Shown: piece after piece, positions 33,367 through 46,096 of the stretch
Numbering within the stretch: position 1 is the stretch's first letter
How the letters are laid out: each line of letters starts with the position of its first letter
Origin: Paracyclopina nana
Lineage: Eukaryota; Arthropoda; Copepoda; Cyclopoida; Cyclopettidae
Length of the DNA stretch: 64,000 nucleotides
Reading direction: 5' to 3'
NCBI GenBank assembly: GCA_019096065.1
Contig: JAGUCH010000002.1
Coordinates: 12,970,501-13,034,500 of the forward strand
Made by a program: the position numbers and the translations under genes
Notes under the pieces: generated by a model
Database searches by the model: none
Seen by the model: the letters and a program-made list of their open reading frames with translations, nothing else
What the model was told of the DNA's origin: nothing

Positions 33367-35418
33367 TCAAATATCTAGATTAGGATTTTGTGGGGTGCTT
33401 GACAAAGTTGTCATTTGCTTCTCATTCTCGTCCAGATCTTCTTCTGGCTGCTCATCAGGAAGATGCCAATAGTGGAAATCATTGTACAATTCGTCATCCT
33501 TCTGAGGAGTGAACACACTCTTCACTCTTAAAAGCAAGCCTGCAAATTGAATCAGAGTCGTGAAGCAAATCAAATTTTCACTAATAAAAAAAATTAAAAC
33601 CAGTCAGAGCTCCGGAAAGGATTGCAAAAACAAGGGTGATGCACAATGCAGCTAATTGCATCAGGGCCTGCGACCCCATGCTCCGATTTTCCCCAGCCGA
33701 TATTTTTTCCCCAAAAACCAACTGTACTTCACGTAGTTCACTCGAGCCTTCCAGTGGAGCCTACAAAAGAGCATTATTCTAATCACGTCCATTCTCCTTC
33801 ATAATGCCATTTACCGATCGCGGGAATATGATGTAAAGACTTGCTCCATAAATTTCCTTTGAAGCAATGGCGCACACAATTATGGATGCAATGCTTCCAA
33901 TCACGCCAGGGATGCCGTGCAAGTTATGTACTCCACATGTGTCGTGGAGCTTTAGTTTCCTGAACAAGATGGGCTATAAAATAATGCCATATGCTTCATT
34001 ATCTAACTTGAAATGGCTATGGATGGATTACTTGCAGCACTCGGAAACCGAGGCAAGACAATGCTCCTGTAAAGGTCCCAGCTATAAAGGCTCCATATGG
34101 CTGAATCATGAGGTCTGCCACTGCACCCACAGCCACGCCTCCACTCAAAGTGGCATTCTGAAGGTCAACCATGTCAAATTTTCTTCCGCTGAAAAGATCT
34201 ATGATTATAAACAGGAGGGAGATGACGTCAATCCTTTCTAATTGCCGTTTTTTGTAAAGAGATAACACATGGCTGACGTCCGAAAAAATCCAGACAGAGA
34301 AAATGTGGCGAATCCTATTTTCCACTGAAACTAAAAATTAAGCCAATTTCCTGTAGGTACGAATTCTTGAACTTGGCAGTTTTCATTAAAAGCAATGCAA
34401 CTTACTGCCCAAAAAATGAAGAAATGATAAAAGTCGCAATTGTTGAGCCCAAGAGAGAGATATAAGTGTTCATCACTGCCCTGTGGTACGCATCGTCATG
34501 AGCCAAAATGGCATTGAAACTCGGCCAGAAAATCCACAAGAGGACAGTTCCAACCATGGCAAAAATGTCGGATGAGTATTTGGAGCTCTCCAGTTTCTCC
34601 GAGGCCTCAAAGTCTTGCCTCCTCATGACGAAGGAAGCAGCCAGTCCAAAATAAGCTCCAAAGGTGTGAATGAAAATAGCTCCTCCTATGTGCGTATAAA
34701 TGAGGTGATACTCGCCAATTAAGGTGCTTAATTATAGGCATAAGTACCAACGTCGACTGCACCCAAAACTTGATAGCCTATGTAAGCATTGGCCACGAAG
34801 AGGACCGACTCAATTAAGGCCATCACCAAAAGTTGGAATGGGTTCACTTTGCCCAGGAGAGCTCCAAACGAGATCAAAATTGTTGCCGAAGTCAGGCCTG
34901 CTTCCAAAACGCTGAATGAAAATGACAACTTTTGAACTTCACATTAAACATTAAAATGAGACACTCACTCCATCATTGAAATTTGTATTGTGTAAGAGGA
35001 GCCTATTTTAGTGAACCCCCAAAGTAGAATGCTCCATTCCGTACAAATGGCAACCACCATCATGGTGAAGCCCAACGCGGAAAATCCGAATCTTTTAAGG
35101 AAAGTCATAAGAAAACCGAATCCACCGATGAGCATCATATGAATGTCAAGCACGGCTATTTTAGAAAAAATGAATGTTACTTCACAAAACTTCGGATAGA
35201 GAGTTCACAATTATCTCATCAGTCCAAATAATATTATTACCTGGGTATTTTTCAATGTTTTCCTTCAGTTCGTGGCTCTTCCCCAGTTGATTGTCTGCAT
35301 TTTTGGCATCAGCACTGTCTGCATATCTGACAAACAGCACGAAAAGGATGCCAAAAAGTATCTGAAATACCACACAGGTCCATGCAAATTTGGTCAGGGC
35401 CAAATTTTGAGTTGACAT
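33367..35418 (-). CDS. Rh50: Rh-family ammonium/ammonia channel (Rh50-like)
   Basis: Eight minus-strand exons: 35418-35241, 35155-34969, 34911-34748, 34685-34406, 34188-34032, 33973-33815, 33760-33601 and 33539-33367. They total 1458 bp and encode 485 residues. An in-frame stop lies upstream of the ATG. The protein is polytopic. It has the Rh signatures DIHMMLIGGFGFLMTFLKRFGF, IHTFGAYFGLAASF, LWIFWPSFNAILAHD, NATLSGGVAVGAVADLM and DTCGVHNLHGIPGVIGSIAS. The twin histidines of the conduction pore are H183 and H341. Rh proteins form plasma-membrane trimers that pass NH3/NH4+ for nitrogen excretion and pH balance. The acidic cytoplasmic tail (PEEDLDENEK) is typical. Length matches the family, and nothing is missing. 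Confidence 0.95.
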
Positions 35419-35961
35419 CTTTGTACCAAGACAGTATTGGCAGCACTCCACTTAGCACTCCCTGTCTCAATTGCTCAATGATTCACAAGGCTGTCGTGAC
35501 CTCTGATGTTTTCCCCTCTCTTGTCTCATCAATTTTAAGCCCCAGTGAGTCCAAGCACATGCTGCATTCAAGCTAGTTTTGGCCTTCCAAACATAAAAAT
35601 CATTTCAAGATGCGGCTGCATCATTACAGCATTTCTGGACATTTTGCTGATTTATTTGCTGACAATGTTTTGCAACGCTAGATGGCGCCGCTGTCAATTA
35701 TTGACTTTGAAGCAAGATGTCAAGATTGAATTATTCAGTGACATTTTCAATTTCCAGTTACGCGGTGCAAGGAGATTTTTTATGACAAGGGAGTAATGAT
35801 GAAGTCATTGAGTAGAACTGCGAATTACAATTGGCACTCAATTAAGTTAGTACATCATATCAACAATGTCATAAGCTTTATATATTTTGGTAATACTTGT
35901 ATGCGCCACTTAATAAGAATAAAATTCCTATTAAATATAAAATAGGCATATTATATAATAA
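35419..35961. other. Spacer between Rh gene start and POMT2 end
   Basis: About 540 bp containing the Rh gene 5' flank. No additional exon is recognised. The short plus-strand open frames do not resemble known proteins. Confidence 0.4.
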
Positions 35962-38773
35962 TTATGGTCTGTGTATGATTAGATCCCACGAATCTTTCCA
36001 TCTAAGAGCTTTCACTTCATCTGAAGACAGCGGATATTGGCCAAAAGAGAGAGTGGAGAACTTGTAGAAAACGTCGACAACTCCAGCCAGCCAAATGAGG
36101 ACGATGAGGTAGAGCAAAAAATTTGCATATTTGGCTCGCTCGCGCAAAATTGACTCCAAGTGTGATACGAGGAAAGCTGTCAGCATGATTTTGTAGACGT
36201 AGGCCGGCAAGTAATGGTGAACGAACAGCGTTCGGTCATAGAAGAAGAAAGGCAAAAAGTGAAATAAATAGCCAGTGAGCAAAACTTCTCCCACAGTGAT
36301 AAAATGTGTCCAAGATGCTAGGGGGAAAAATGAAGGCACGTTATAGCAAGCTTATTTCTAATGTAGCAATTCAAGTCTAAAAATAACTCACCCTCTGATA
36401 TGTCAAAGCACAAACGACGCCTTCGGAGCAAGTAGAACACTAACAGCCCACAATAAATGATGACGCCCAACGTACTCGAGTACCAGATGACAATGTTCCC
36501 AATTAAGTGAACTTGAGCCTGAAAAACGAGAACAATCATATTAATGCACAACAAATGTCAGCGGAAATATTGACTGACATTTGACGTTTTGGAAATGAAG
36601 TAAGCAATTCCTCTGGTTAGGAAAGGCCACTCTGTAGGATCTGACGCGTAGTTGTGATTTTGTACGTTCTCTTGGTTGGTAATCAGCATTTTGATTTGCA
36701 ACTCGAGGAACTTTTCCATGAAGCTCAAGTTGGTGGGGGCCTCTGGAATCAGCTCCGCTCCAAATAGCTCACGTTCAATGCTATTCTTGTTCTCGTCATC
36801 TTTGGTATATCTGTGCTCCTCAACGTTCCAAATGGCATCAAGTTGATTATGCTGTTTATCGCACACAACCTCGTTCTGGTGAAATCCCCAATCTGCATAC
36901 ACTTTTCCAGAGTATTTCAGAGCCTGGTCTGTGCTAACATGAACCAGTCTCACTTGGGAGCCGATGGAGTGCCAAACGTTGCCATTCTCTTGGTCACCGT
37001 TTGTAATTTCAACTCTCCACAGATTTTCAGAGGCCATCGAAATGTTGTAGTCAATGTAACATGATACCTCTTGGTTGGATGGACTCATTGGAGCTGCCAC
37101 ATCATGAGAATTCAAGGCTCTGTGAGTCATTCCGTGCACAAGCTGAATGACATCACCATGCTTTATTGCATCTATTGGCTCGTGCACTGCCAAATCTTCT
37201 CTGTCGGGTCTCTTCACAATCCACCAATTGTTGACGTCCTTATACCCATAGCAGGAGACTTGTTGCTGATGGGAAGATCCCCTTCCATCAGGATATCCTA
37301 TAAATAATTTGTGGAATAGTCAGGTTTTCAGCCTAAAGAGAGCGTTTCTTACTGATAGGGTAGACATGCTCGTGAGAATGGAGCCAGCAAGTGCGACCGT
37401 GAGTGTGTCGAAGAGTTATTTGAGAACCGTGAGCAACAGCAGTAGGTTGGCCCCGAATGATGGAACTCAAACCACCTTCCAGACTGGCTTGAAAAGCACT
37501 CGTCATTAACGAGTCATGGTTGCCAGCTTTTGTCAGAATAGTCAAGTGCACGTAGAATAGGCCAATGTAAATGGCTAAAGGTATTAAGGTAATGGCAATG
37601 GCTTCCGAGCAAAACTCTACAATCACTTGAAAGTTGCTGACATTCCGGTTACCGAGTCTTCTGATCCAAAAGTCTCGCAGGAGGATGGCAACACACAAAC
37701 AGCATGAGTAGAAGGCTAAATACTTGACGCAAAAGGCCAGGCCCATGCTGGCAGATGAGGAAATAAGCCAGAAGCACCAGCCAAAGCTGAATGGAGTCTC
37801 GTAATACTTTCTCATTTTTAAGGCACTGAATACAGCCAATAAAGCAAAGAATATCATCATGGATTCCAGCAAAATGAATCTGGATTGAGTTAACAGAGCA
37901 GTGTCTGAAAAGAAAATATTATTCAAAAAAGGTACGGTACGTTAAACGGCATTGAAGGACATTTCTTCTTAACCGAAAAGTAGACTATCAATTTGTCTCA
38001 ATTATTCAAAGTACAGTGTGTGTGGCTTCTTGACGATGTGTTCTTACCGAAAATAACCATCAAACTGGCTAGATATCCAGCATAAGGAGTCACTTTTAAT
38101 TCACATAAGATGAGGAAGACCATAGGGTTCAAGAGGGCTCCAAACAAAGCTGGCATGCATCTGAAGACCACGTAAGGAACCTCGTCAGGATAGGGCGTAC
38201 CAATCTTGTCATATCCAAACTGACCTCCGTCATACCCGATCAGGTAGCCAGCCAAGGCAATGATGAGCTTGCCCAAAGGCGGATTGGCGTCGAAGAAAAA
38301 TATCCTTTTCAGGTACAAACTAGCGTATTTGCCATAGTGCATTTCATCAAAGCTGAAATAGAATTTAGGAAACAGTGTGGAGTAAGGAGCAACACGATTG
38401 CACTTTTTGCTTACACAACATTCTTGGGCTGATCCAGTCGATGCAGTCTGGTGAACAAGCTCACCATGAACAGCATAACAGCCATCACGTCAACGGTCAC
38501 CTCCAACGAAAACGGGCTCCGAAGGGTTTTAGCCTCGACCCTGTCGTTCGCAAGAATTGGCTCGACAGACTCGTTCGGTGGCGTATGTGGCAGAGATTCG
38601 CCATCACCACCAAGACGTTTGACAACTTGATCATCTTCGTCGAGATCTTCGGCCTCGTTAGGAGGGGGTGGTGGTCTTTTTATTTCTTTTATACGCTGAT
38701 GTGTGTCTGTTTTCAGCGCTGACGCTTGACTTTTCTTCTTGTTTTCCTTCGTTTTTCCGACAGCACTCGCCAT
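35962..38773 (-). CDS. POMT2: Protein O-mannosyltransferase 2
   Basis: Six minus-strand exons: 38773-38415, 38352-38048, 37904-37353, 37297-36579, 36518-36392 and 36317-35962. The sum is 2418 bp, giving 805 residues. POMT2 works with POMT1 in the ER membrane and transfers mannose from dolichol-phosphate-mannose to serine or threonine, notably of alpha-dystroglycan. Visible are a lysine-rich cytosolic N-terminus and the first luminal loop VFDEMHYGKYASLYLKRIFFFDANPPLGK, with the catalytic D122-E123 pair. A multi-helix PMT core and GRGSSHQQQVSCYGYKDVNNWWIVK precede the MIR domains (about residues 340-540). C-terminal helices end in VKALRWKDSWDLIIHRP. The KALRWKDSWD ending is characteristic of POMT2. 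The exon 4 donor AAT/GTCAGT is non-consensus but fixed by the frame and homology. Confidence 0.94.
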
Positions 38774-41700
38774 GTTGCATTATTTTTGTGTCAGGTGAAT
38801 GCTTCGGCTGGCACCACCGGCAGGTTTCTCATATCGACCAAACCATCATGATCATGCCTGGCTTAGGTGGGCAGCGGGCGCGCATTTCACGCAGCCACGG
38901 AGAAATCTTGGCGAAATTTCACGGCTTCAATTTCATTCTCGCCGGATTTTTCACCAAAACGCATCGTTTGTTTACAAAACAATGTACTCTGTAATTCGAC
39001 GGAAAATTGAGCTAAAACGCACGCGCAAAAATAGCTGATGTACCGAATCCTATGACGCAATACAGATATGAATGATCAATTAAGGAATAGTATTCGGTAC
39101 GTTGTGTGGTATTGGCTTTCATAAGTATATCGATAACTCAGCTAAGATTGTTTCGTGAACCAAAATTATAATTATTCCATTTTTACTTAAATATTTTTTT
39201 AAGACCTATGAATTTTTATTAATCATAAGGCTCTCCTAAGGGGCTGAGTGTCGCAAGTAATGGTAAAAATTACTATCCGGAGCTATTTTAGAACTTCCAG
39301 CGAAACCATGGGCAAAAATGACAACTCTTTTAAAAAATCGGAATTAGTCGCTCACGTAACTCGCAACCTTTTGAATGCCTGATGCCTCCTTGAGCACTAG
39401 ATTTTGATGAGAGTATCTCGTTCTCCACAACATATATACCAAATAAAAGATAGCATAACATAATGTAATAAAAGGTGGAACAAAAATGGGCAGATGTCGT
39501 GCTACCATAGGTCGGCCGGCCACCTTTAGGCTGTTTTTGTGAACTTGAGAACTTTGAGAACTTTCTGCTCATAGAGCTCTAGAGCTCTTATGTGCTACGT
39601 GCTATCCGACTCAACATTTTATGTCAAAAATGTCCTGTTCAATTTTAGGTAAAAAAATATCATAATATAATAATCATATCATAATAATCATATGAAATCT
39701 TTGCATTTGCATTATTCCCCGAGTAAAATATGCTCACTGGCTAGGTTAGTAAATGTTCCAAAGGTAATTAATGCTTAATTAATGCTTAATTAAATTTTAA
39801 TTATTAAAATAATCCTCTCTTAAAGGTTTGAAATCCTCGTTTTACGTTTTGGTACTGGATTTAAATAGATATACTCTTCTTTCTTGCCATAAATTCAATA
39901 ATTGTTGCTATCAGCAAAAGTCGCTAGATGAAGTAAGAGCGGCATGACATTTTCTTGGTGCAAACCTGCAAGCCGCCAAATAACCAAGCTTTTCCTTAAG
40001 TTCCCCGCTCTTACATCATATAGCGTCGTTGCTCTCAACTATATGGGCCTGTCATAAGAAAGTAGTAATGCAAGAAAAAATTTATTTAGATAATTTGGAA
40101 TGCATAAGTTGAGAGCTCACCAAAGATTTATTCACTCATATGTTAGATGACAGGAGGATGGATCAATTGCCCGGGAACCCGAATTATTTTCGATGACTTA
40201 AAAATCTTGAACTATAAGTCGAACCAAAACCAAAATATTTCTGCGAGAAAAATTCGGAACGTACATTTGCTCGTTGCAAATTGCAGAATTGAAAAAATGG
40301 TGACTGAAAATGATGACTAATTTTTAAATTGAACTTGCAACCTTTTATCTTATCATGTGATAACGTTTGCACACTGCACTAGGGGAAATGGTAAGGGGCG
40401 CAATTACGTAGAACTCGTGAATTATGTTGCTACCCTTTTGCCACCTGTCCATTGTGCAAACCCTGCTGTTATCATATAAAATGACACGCAAAGCCAAAAA
40501 TTATCAACTTGTGTTCATCTAAAAGTAGAATTTACATTTGTCACTGCAGAATTATAATTTCAGCTTGGGTTTGTCATTTTTTTTTATAAGTAGTGCCTTT
40601 TTCTGTTATTGTGATGTATGAATAAAGTTCAAATTCGTATCTTTTGCTATTCAAAAGTAAATGTTAGGCAACTGGAAAAGTAAACAGCGTAACCACATTT
40701 CACTGTTTACTGCATTAAAAATGCATGTCCGCCTTGCCTCATGGCAATTTTCCCAATGTGTAGTTGCTATGAACAAGAATAACGTTTTCAGCGTATTATG
40801 ACCAGAAGGTTTGTAGCAACTAAAGTTGAAAGAATGCCAATACGTTCACTTTCAAACTTAGTGGCTAGTGTGCCATTCATTTATTGCTCATTGAGCGTTG
40901 CATTTCGGCATTTTTCCGCACACAAAAGATTCTGTTTGAGAATCAACAACAACTGAATTTCGACAACGAGAAAACCGTTGCAAGGAAAACAATTGCAGCA
41001 AGGAAACCCAAATTGCTCCAAAAATATGCTATAGCATATTGATTGCAAAGTGGCTTAATTTGTCCTGGGTGACTCATGCTACTCTACGCATTTGCTTGGG
41101 AACGTTGCAATTTTCTTCCACGCGCTCATACACATTCGTTGTCTGACAATATCGACTTCTTTTGATCGTCAAGCAAACACGAAGTGCACTACAGTAAATG
41201 TGGCACCGCTCTAAATGGTGCTCAAGTAGCACGGAAAAAAGGACGATGTCTAAAGTATGAGTTCAGCCCTGCAATATAACGAACATAAAAATTTCTTCAT
41301 GGGGTTAGAATTCCTGCGGACATAATAATGGTCGCGCGAAATAAATACCTAGCTACGATTTTTGCCATCTGTCAGCAAACGCGGAGAAAATATGGTTGGT
41401 GGCGCGCCAAAAAAGCTGATTACCAACTGAACAATTGCAGCGACGGTTGCACGCACCTGGCGCAAAGATTATTGAAGCCATCATCCGTGATACGAGAAAG
41501 CTCCTTGAATTCCAATCAATACAACTTCCCGTCAAAGTTACTTTTCGAGCGCATTAAAAAAGGGCGCTGCTACCATTTATCGTACGTAATTCGGTGCGTT
41601 TCCATGCTTTGCTGTATTGGCGTTTCTCATATCCTTGACGATATGCATATGAGTTGGTTGTTATACTGTTATACTATATAGTGGTGCGTGCGAGCTTTCT

Positions 41701-42568
41701 TTGTACATGTGGCATGTGTGAGTGAGTCTACCTGGAAAAATATCGGCTTTCGCGACGGCAGAATAAGCGCGGCGCTGGTCTTCGTCGCATGGTGCCTTGG
41801 TTTATCGACATACTCCATATGCGGCTATAGCGAGCGTACCTTAGTATATACTCGTGTACACGGGAGGAGAAAGCAACAGTTCCGAGCGGATCGTCCAAGG
41901 CGAAGGACTCGTTCATTCCGCCGCACTCGGTCGTCAAGGTGAGTGAGGAAACGTTGCTACGTACCATATTTTAGAGCTTGTAGAAGCTAGGGCAGCTGCA
42001 CTCTTCATACGCACTTCATCCGCTGCAATAACCACCGATCGCGAGCAGATGGTCACGGAGAGCACCACTAGCTTCCACTATAGGGCGCACCGCACATAAA
42101 CATCCTGCACGAGAACGAACGACTGCACACACAGCTCCAGTTGAGCTTCGGAGGTCACGCTATCATGATCAATATGTAAGTGAAGTTTCCTATTGAGACG
42201 TGAAGAAGAATCCCCCGATCGCCCTCGTGCCATGGAAGACTAGTGATTTTGTTGTTCTCCTCGACCAGCTCAGCAGCAACGAGTCACTGATCTCCGTGGC
42301 AAGGCGGCAAAACTGTTAGCTACGAGAAGAGCGCATGCCGTGGCTCGAATCCCGGTGGAAGACTAGTGATTTCGTTGTGTTCTGTATACGAACAACAAAT
42401 CTCTAGTTGCCGCCAGGCGCCAGCTACGCCACATGAACATTATTTTTATATCATATGGTTTATAAATATGGTCTCGCAATAGTTTTTCTTGTACGGGGAC
42501 ATTTCCGTCTTTTTGCAGGTCGAGCCTTTCGCGGCGAATATGTCCTGACCGAGCAAAAACCAGGAACA
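38774..42568. other. 3.8-kb intergenic region between divergent POMT2 and NEK genes
   Basis: No coding exon recognised on either strand. It must hold both promoters. A donor-like CAAG/GTGAGT at about 41937 could close a non-coding first exon of the NEK gene. The words GGAAGACTAGTGATTT occur twice (42233 and 42356), a short direct repeat in the probable NEK 5' region. A hairpin is listed separately at 39922-40025. Confidence 0.4.
39922..40025. repeat. 104-bp imperfect inverted repeat (MITE remnant or hairpin)
   Basis: CGCTAGATGAAGTAAGAGCG at 39922-39941 pairs with CGCTCTTACATCATATAGCG ending at 40025. The intervening about 60 bp includes partly complementary CTTGGTGC / AAGCTTTTCC segments. 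It could be a small transposon remnant or a transcribed hairpin. No target duplication is evident. Confidence 0.4.
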
Positions 42569-44065
42569 ATGGCAGACTCGGCTCAATCGGCCGCGGCCAA
42601 CTTGGCCGCGGCCGAGCTACGACAAATGTCGAGCTGCCAGAATCCAGCATATGGAAAACTGGCCAATTTCGAAATCGACCGAAAGGTATGAGCCGGAAAT
42701 CAACTGTGCATTATTCATTTTTCCCCTCCTATACTAGATTGGCAAGGGACAGTTCTCGGTGGTGTACAGGGCAGCCTGCAAGGAGAACGGGGTCATTGTG
42801 GCCCTCAAAAAGGTGCAAATTTTCGAGATGATGGACGCCAAATCGAGGCTGGATTGCATGCGCGAAATCCAACTTTTGCAAGTAGGTTTGCAACTTGGCC
42901 GGCGCAGCACAATTCCGTTGAATATTTTTCTTCCGTTAGCAATTGGACCACCCCAATGTGATCAAGTATTTAGCCTCGTTCATCGAGGAGAACGAGCTGA
43001 ACATTGTGCTTGAGCTCGCCGATGCCGGTGACTTGGCCAAAATGATCAAGCACTTCAAGAAGCAGCGAAGGCTGATTGCAGAAAGGACCATTTGGAAATA
43101 TTTCGTGCAGCTCTGCAGCGCCTTGGAGCACATGCACCAAAAACGGGTCATGCACAGAGGTAATAAATCACCTTTTACTACCGCGCGGTCACTCTTGCGA
43201 AAGCCAATGCATGAACATACAAAGCAGGAAGTTGCGTTACCCCAAGCACTACTTTGTTGCGCACGTAATTCCTTTGAAAATTACGGCAGTTACCTACAGA
43301 TCCTTTCGGTTAATCGCCAAATCTTTGCCAAAAACGCCCAACACACAAATACTACAGGTGATCAAGCCCACATCTGGAGCCGCATTTCACCCCCTCCTCC
43401 ACAGCGCCATCTATGAAAGAGATCTGCTTAAATGCACTTTTCCTCCCAATTCTCACAGATATTAAGCCAGCCAATGTTTTCATCACTGGGGAAGGTGTGG
43501 TGAAGCTCGGTGATCTCGGTCTGGGACGATTCTTCAGCGCCAAAACGACCGCAGCCCATTCCCTCGTGGGCACCCCTTACTACATGTCGCCCGAGAGGAT
43601 CCACGAGCACGGCTACAACTTCAAGTCTGACATTTGGTCATTGGGCTGCCTCCTCTACGAAATGGCCGCCCTCCAGTCGCCATTTTATGGCGACAAGATG
43701 AACTTGTACTCGCTCTGCAAGAAAATCGAGCAGTGCGACTATCCCCCCCTGCCCTCAGATCAGTACTCGGAGGAGTTGCGGGGCATCGTGGCCCAATGCA
43801 TCAATCCTGAGCCGGACAGCCGGCCCAGCGCTGAATTCGTGCACGGGGTTGCACGCGAAATGCACCAAAAGTATGCTCCTTTTATATACCGCAGCAAAAG
43901 ATCCCTTTTTTAATCAAATTAAACAGGTTGCAGCCCCCGCAGAGTGCTGTGAGCAATCTAAGCTTCAGGCCCGACTTGATGCGGAGGGACAGCAACGTGG
44001 AGCCAGATATGGCCAGTATTGCCCTTGAGGGCCTCAACCACCTCAAGATACGAAGCAACGAATGA
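42569..44065 (+). CDS. NEK7: NIMA-related kinase NEK6/NEK7
   Basis: Exons 42569-42685, 42738-42881, 42940-43159, 43459-43870 and 43927-44065 encode 343 residues. The kinase is nearly identical to vertebrate NEK7 over long stretches: glycine loop [10 protein letters not shown] (40-49), ATP lysine K63, H159-R160-D161 split by intron 3, the NEK-type DLG (179-181), and activation loop [23 protein letters not shown] with S195, at the same position as the activating serine in NEK7. Next comes [51 protein letters not shown]6/7 act below NEK9 in spindle assembly and cytokinesis. Unlike the usual short ending, an extra exon adds about 45 residues ([23 protein letters not shown]...). The same frame continues open after the stop. 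Orthology to NEK6 versus NEK7 is not resolved. Confidence 0.93.
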
Positions 44066-44284
44066 GATCTTCCCTCACAGGCTCGTGGTCATGGCTCGAG
44101 TTCCACGTCGTCCTCGGCGGGCTCCTACAGCAGGCGGACGCCAACCAGCGCCAAATCGAAGGGCTACTGGAAGGCAGTGGCCAATAATCGACACCTTGAC
44201 CGCTCCTCGTCCTACAGCCTCCGCGGCAACCTCGTCTTTGCCACGGCCTCTTCGTCGTCCTCCGACCGCAAGAAGACGCTATGA
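44066..44284 (+). other. In-frame open extension after the NEK stop codon
   Basis: After the TGA at 44063-44065 the same frame continues 72 codons to TGA at 44282-44284. It gives a serine/arginine/lysine-rich sequence (DLPSQARGHGSSSTSSSAG..., YWKAVANNRHLD, SYSLRGNLVFATASSSSDRKK). It is GC-rich like the coding exons, unlike the AT-rich 3' UTR that follows. A CTCACAG acceptor-like site precedes GCTCGTGG at 44081. It may be a readthrough tail, part of an alternative exon, or a tail lost by a nonsense change. Confidence 0.4.
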
Positions 44285-44394
44285 CGACTCGCGAACCTGT
44301 GAGGGACCATATTTTGCATGTCCTCTCTTGATTCCTTTCTGTGATGACCAAAGTGATCTGAATGCTATTGAAAATGGATTTTACGTTCTCTTGG

Positions 44395-44400
44395 AATAAA
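44395..44400 (+). terminator. Polyadenylation signal of the NEK gene
   Basis: AATAAA lies 330 bp downstream of the NEK stop, at the change to AT-rich intergenic sequence. This places the 44066-44284 extension inside the transcript. Confidence 0.55.
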
Positions 44401-46096
44401 GTACAGAGCCATACATAACAGCATTTCATTCCATAGCTAGTAGGTACGTATATATAGATGTACGAGTGTATATATACGGTTACAGTAGTAGAGTAGTAGT
44501 TTTATAGAGATAGTTGTAATGCGACGACGACAAACGCGCGCGCGCGTGTGTGTTGCGTGGTTTGTGTGCATAATTTGTGTGTAATTTTGTAGCATTTTTC
44601 GGGTGACGATGATGTTTTCAATACTCAATGTGGTATTTTTCGTATACGTTTGAGCTCCATTTGGCATGAAGCCTGTGTAATTGGTGAACAGGGCTTTTTT
44701 CTGCAGATAAGTAGCAATTTTGATGAAGAGTCTGCCCAGAAAAGGGAGTTTGAACATCGGGGTGATCATTTTTAGTCTGAGTTGCTGTGATGATGGTTGC
44801 GGTTGTTTTGGTGATATTAACGTCATCGTCTTTGAATACTTCGCACATTATTTTGTTCCTTATGTAGGAGTAGTTTCTTGAAAAGTAGAGAGAAGTTCGC
44901 GTAGTAGTCCTCTTATCAGCGACAGAAGCAGCATTTTTTGTTTGTGACTTATTGTTCCAACGGAGATCAAGAACATATTGCACAGTGGCAGCTTTCACAT
45001 TAATTTAGCAAGGCTACATCGCATCATCTGGAAAAAGTAATTCTCGTTAATAAAGGACATCATCTCAAAGCGCACGTATTGGAATAAAGCTAACATTGTA
45101 ACTTAATCTGACTACAATTTTTAGAACGCTTACGTACATACTTAGAGCAATGGACGAAGCAATTATTTGGATCTCGCGCGTGATTTTAGATAAATTATGT
45201 GCTTTTAGATAAAATTATGTGCTTTTAGATGGAATTATGTGCTTTTAGATAAAATTATGTGCTTTAAGATAAAATTATGTGCTTTTAGATAAAATTATGT
45301 CCTTACTTATAAAATTATGTATTTTTTTTAAATTTTCGATAATTATACGTATGCACAGTGGATCAAAAAGCCGATTTTACGCGCACGATAAATTACGTCA
45401 AATCGCAGATATCCGATTTTAGTACCCATTTTCAGCTTCTAATTTGAAGGTCTTCTAGGCTACCTAAAGAGCACAAATTAATATTTATTGACAGATAAAG
45501 GTTCAAATTTGGCGAAGAAAACATAATTTTTTGGCAAAAGTTGATTTTGGCGAATTCAGTAGAACAGCAACTTTGCACAATTTGAGCAAAAATTGAATCT
45601 CCCATAACTTTTGATTCCAAACGACTCCAATTTAGTGACCAAGTCAGGGAAGTCAAGCTTATAGCAAAAATTGATAATCCACCAGAATTGGCTGCTCTTA
45701 CTTGCTCTCCCGGGTGCCAGGATGGCATATTTTTAGCTTACCGCTAATAAGAAAAAGGTGCTACGTTAATTTCGCGACTTTTTTCCGTGCGCGTGAAATC
45801 GGCAAATAAACCCACTGTGGTATGTGAATTGACTTCAATAGGCCCACAGAAATAGAATATCTTAATTATGAATTTTTTAACAAGAAGTTTCGAAACACGA
45901 AAATCTTAGTGTGATTTCAGAATCTGCCCAATGCAATGTGAGCTTTCCAATGGTGTAATTATTTTAGATGTAACCTTCATTCTTCAAGAGATTGAATTTT
46001 TTTAAAGTATTGGCCTGATCTATATGTTTGTGTACTAGGTCATATCTTGGCTCCTACACAGCCTCATAGCAGAAAGGTGAATCAGCTCATTGGCTT
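44401..46096. other. Intergenic region between NEK and RhoGAP 3' ends
   Basis: AT-rich sequence with a short CGCGCGCGTGTGTG run at 44536-44555 and the 20-bp minisatellite listed separately. Minus-strand open frames at 44437-44998 and 45432-45728 have no family resemblance and biased composition. I regard them as chance. Confidence 0.45.
45184..45320. repeat. 20-bp minisatellite, about 7 copies
   Basis: Tandem units of GCTTTTAGATAAAATTATGT with single-base variants. The first copy is 4 bp shorter, and the last (CCTTACTTATAAAATTATGT) is degenerate. Confidence 0.9.

Noticed and set aside
41328..41967. Possible small gene between POMT2 and NEK
   Set aside because: Overlapping frames on both strands with no recognisable domain. 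A non-coding first exon of NEK ending near 41937 is an equally good reading.
44437..45728. Minus-strand frames of 98-129 residues downstream of NEK
   Set aside because: Low-complexity, AT-driven composition, no motif, and located in the NEK 3' flank.
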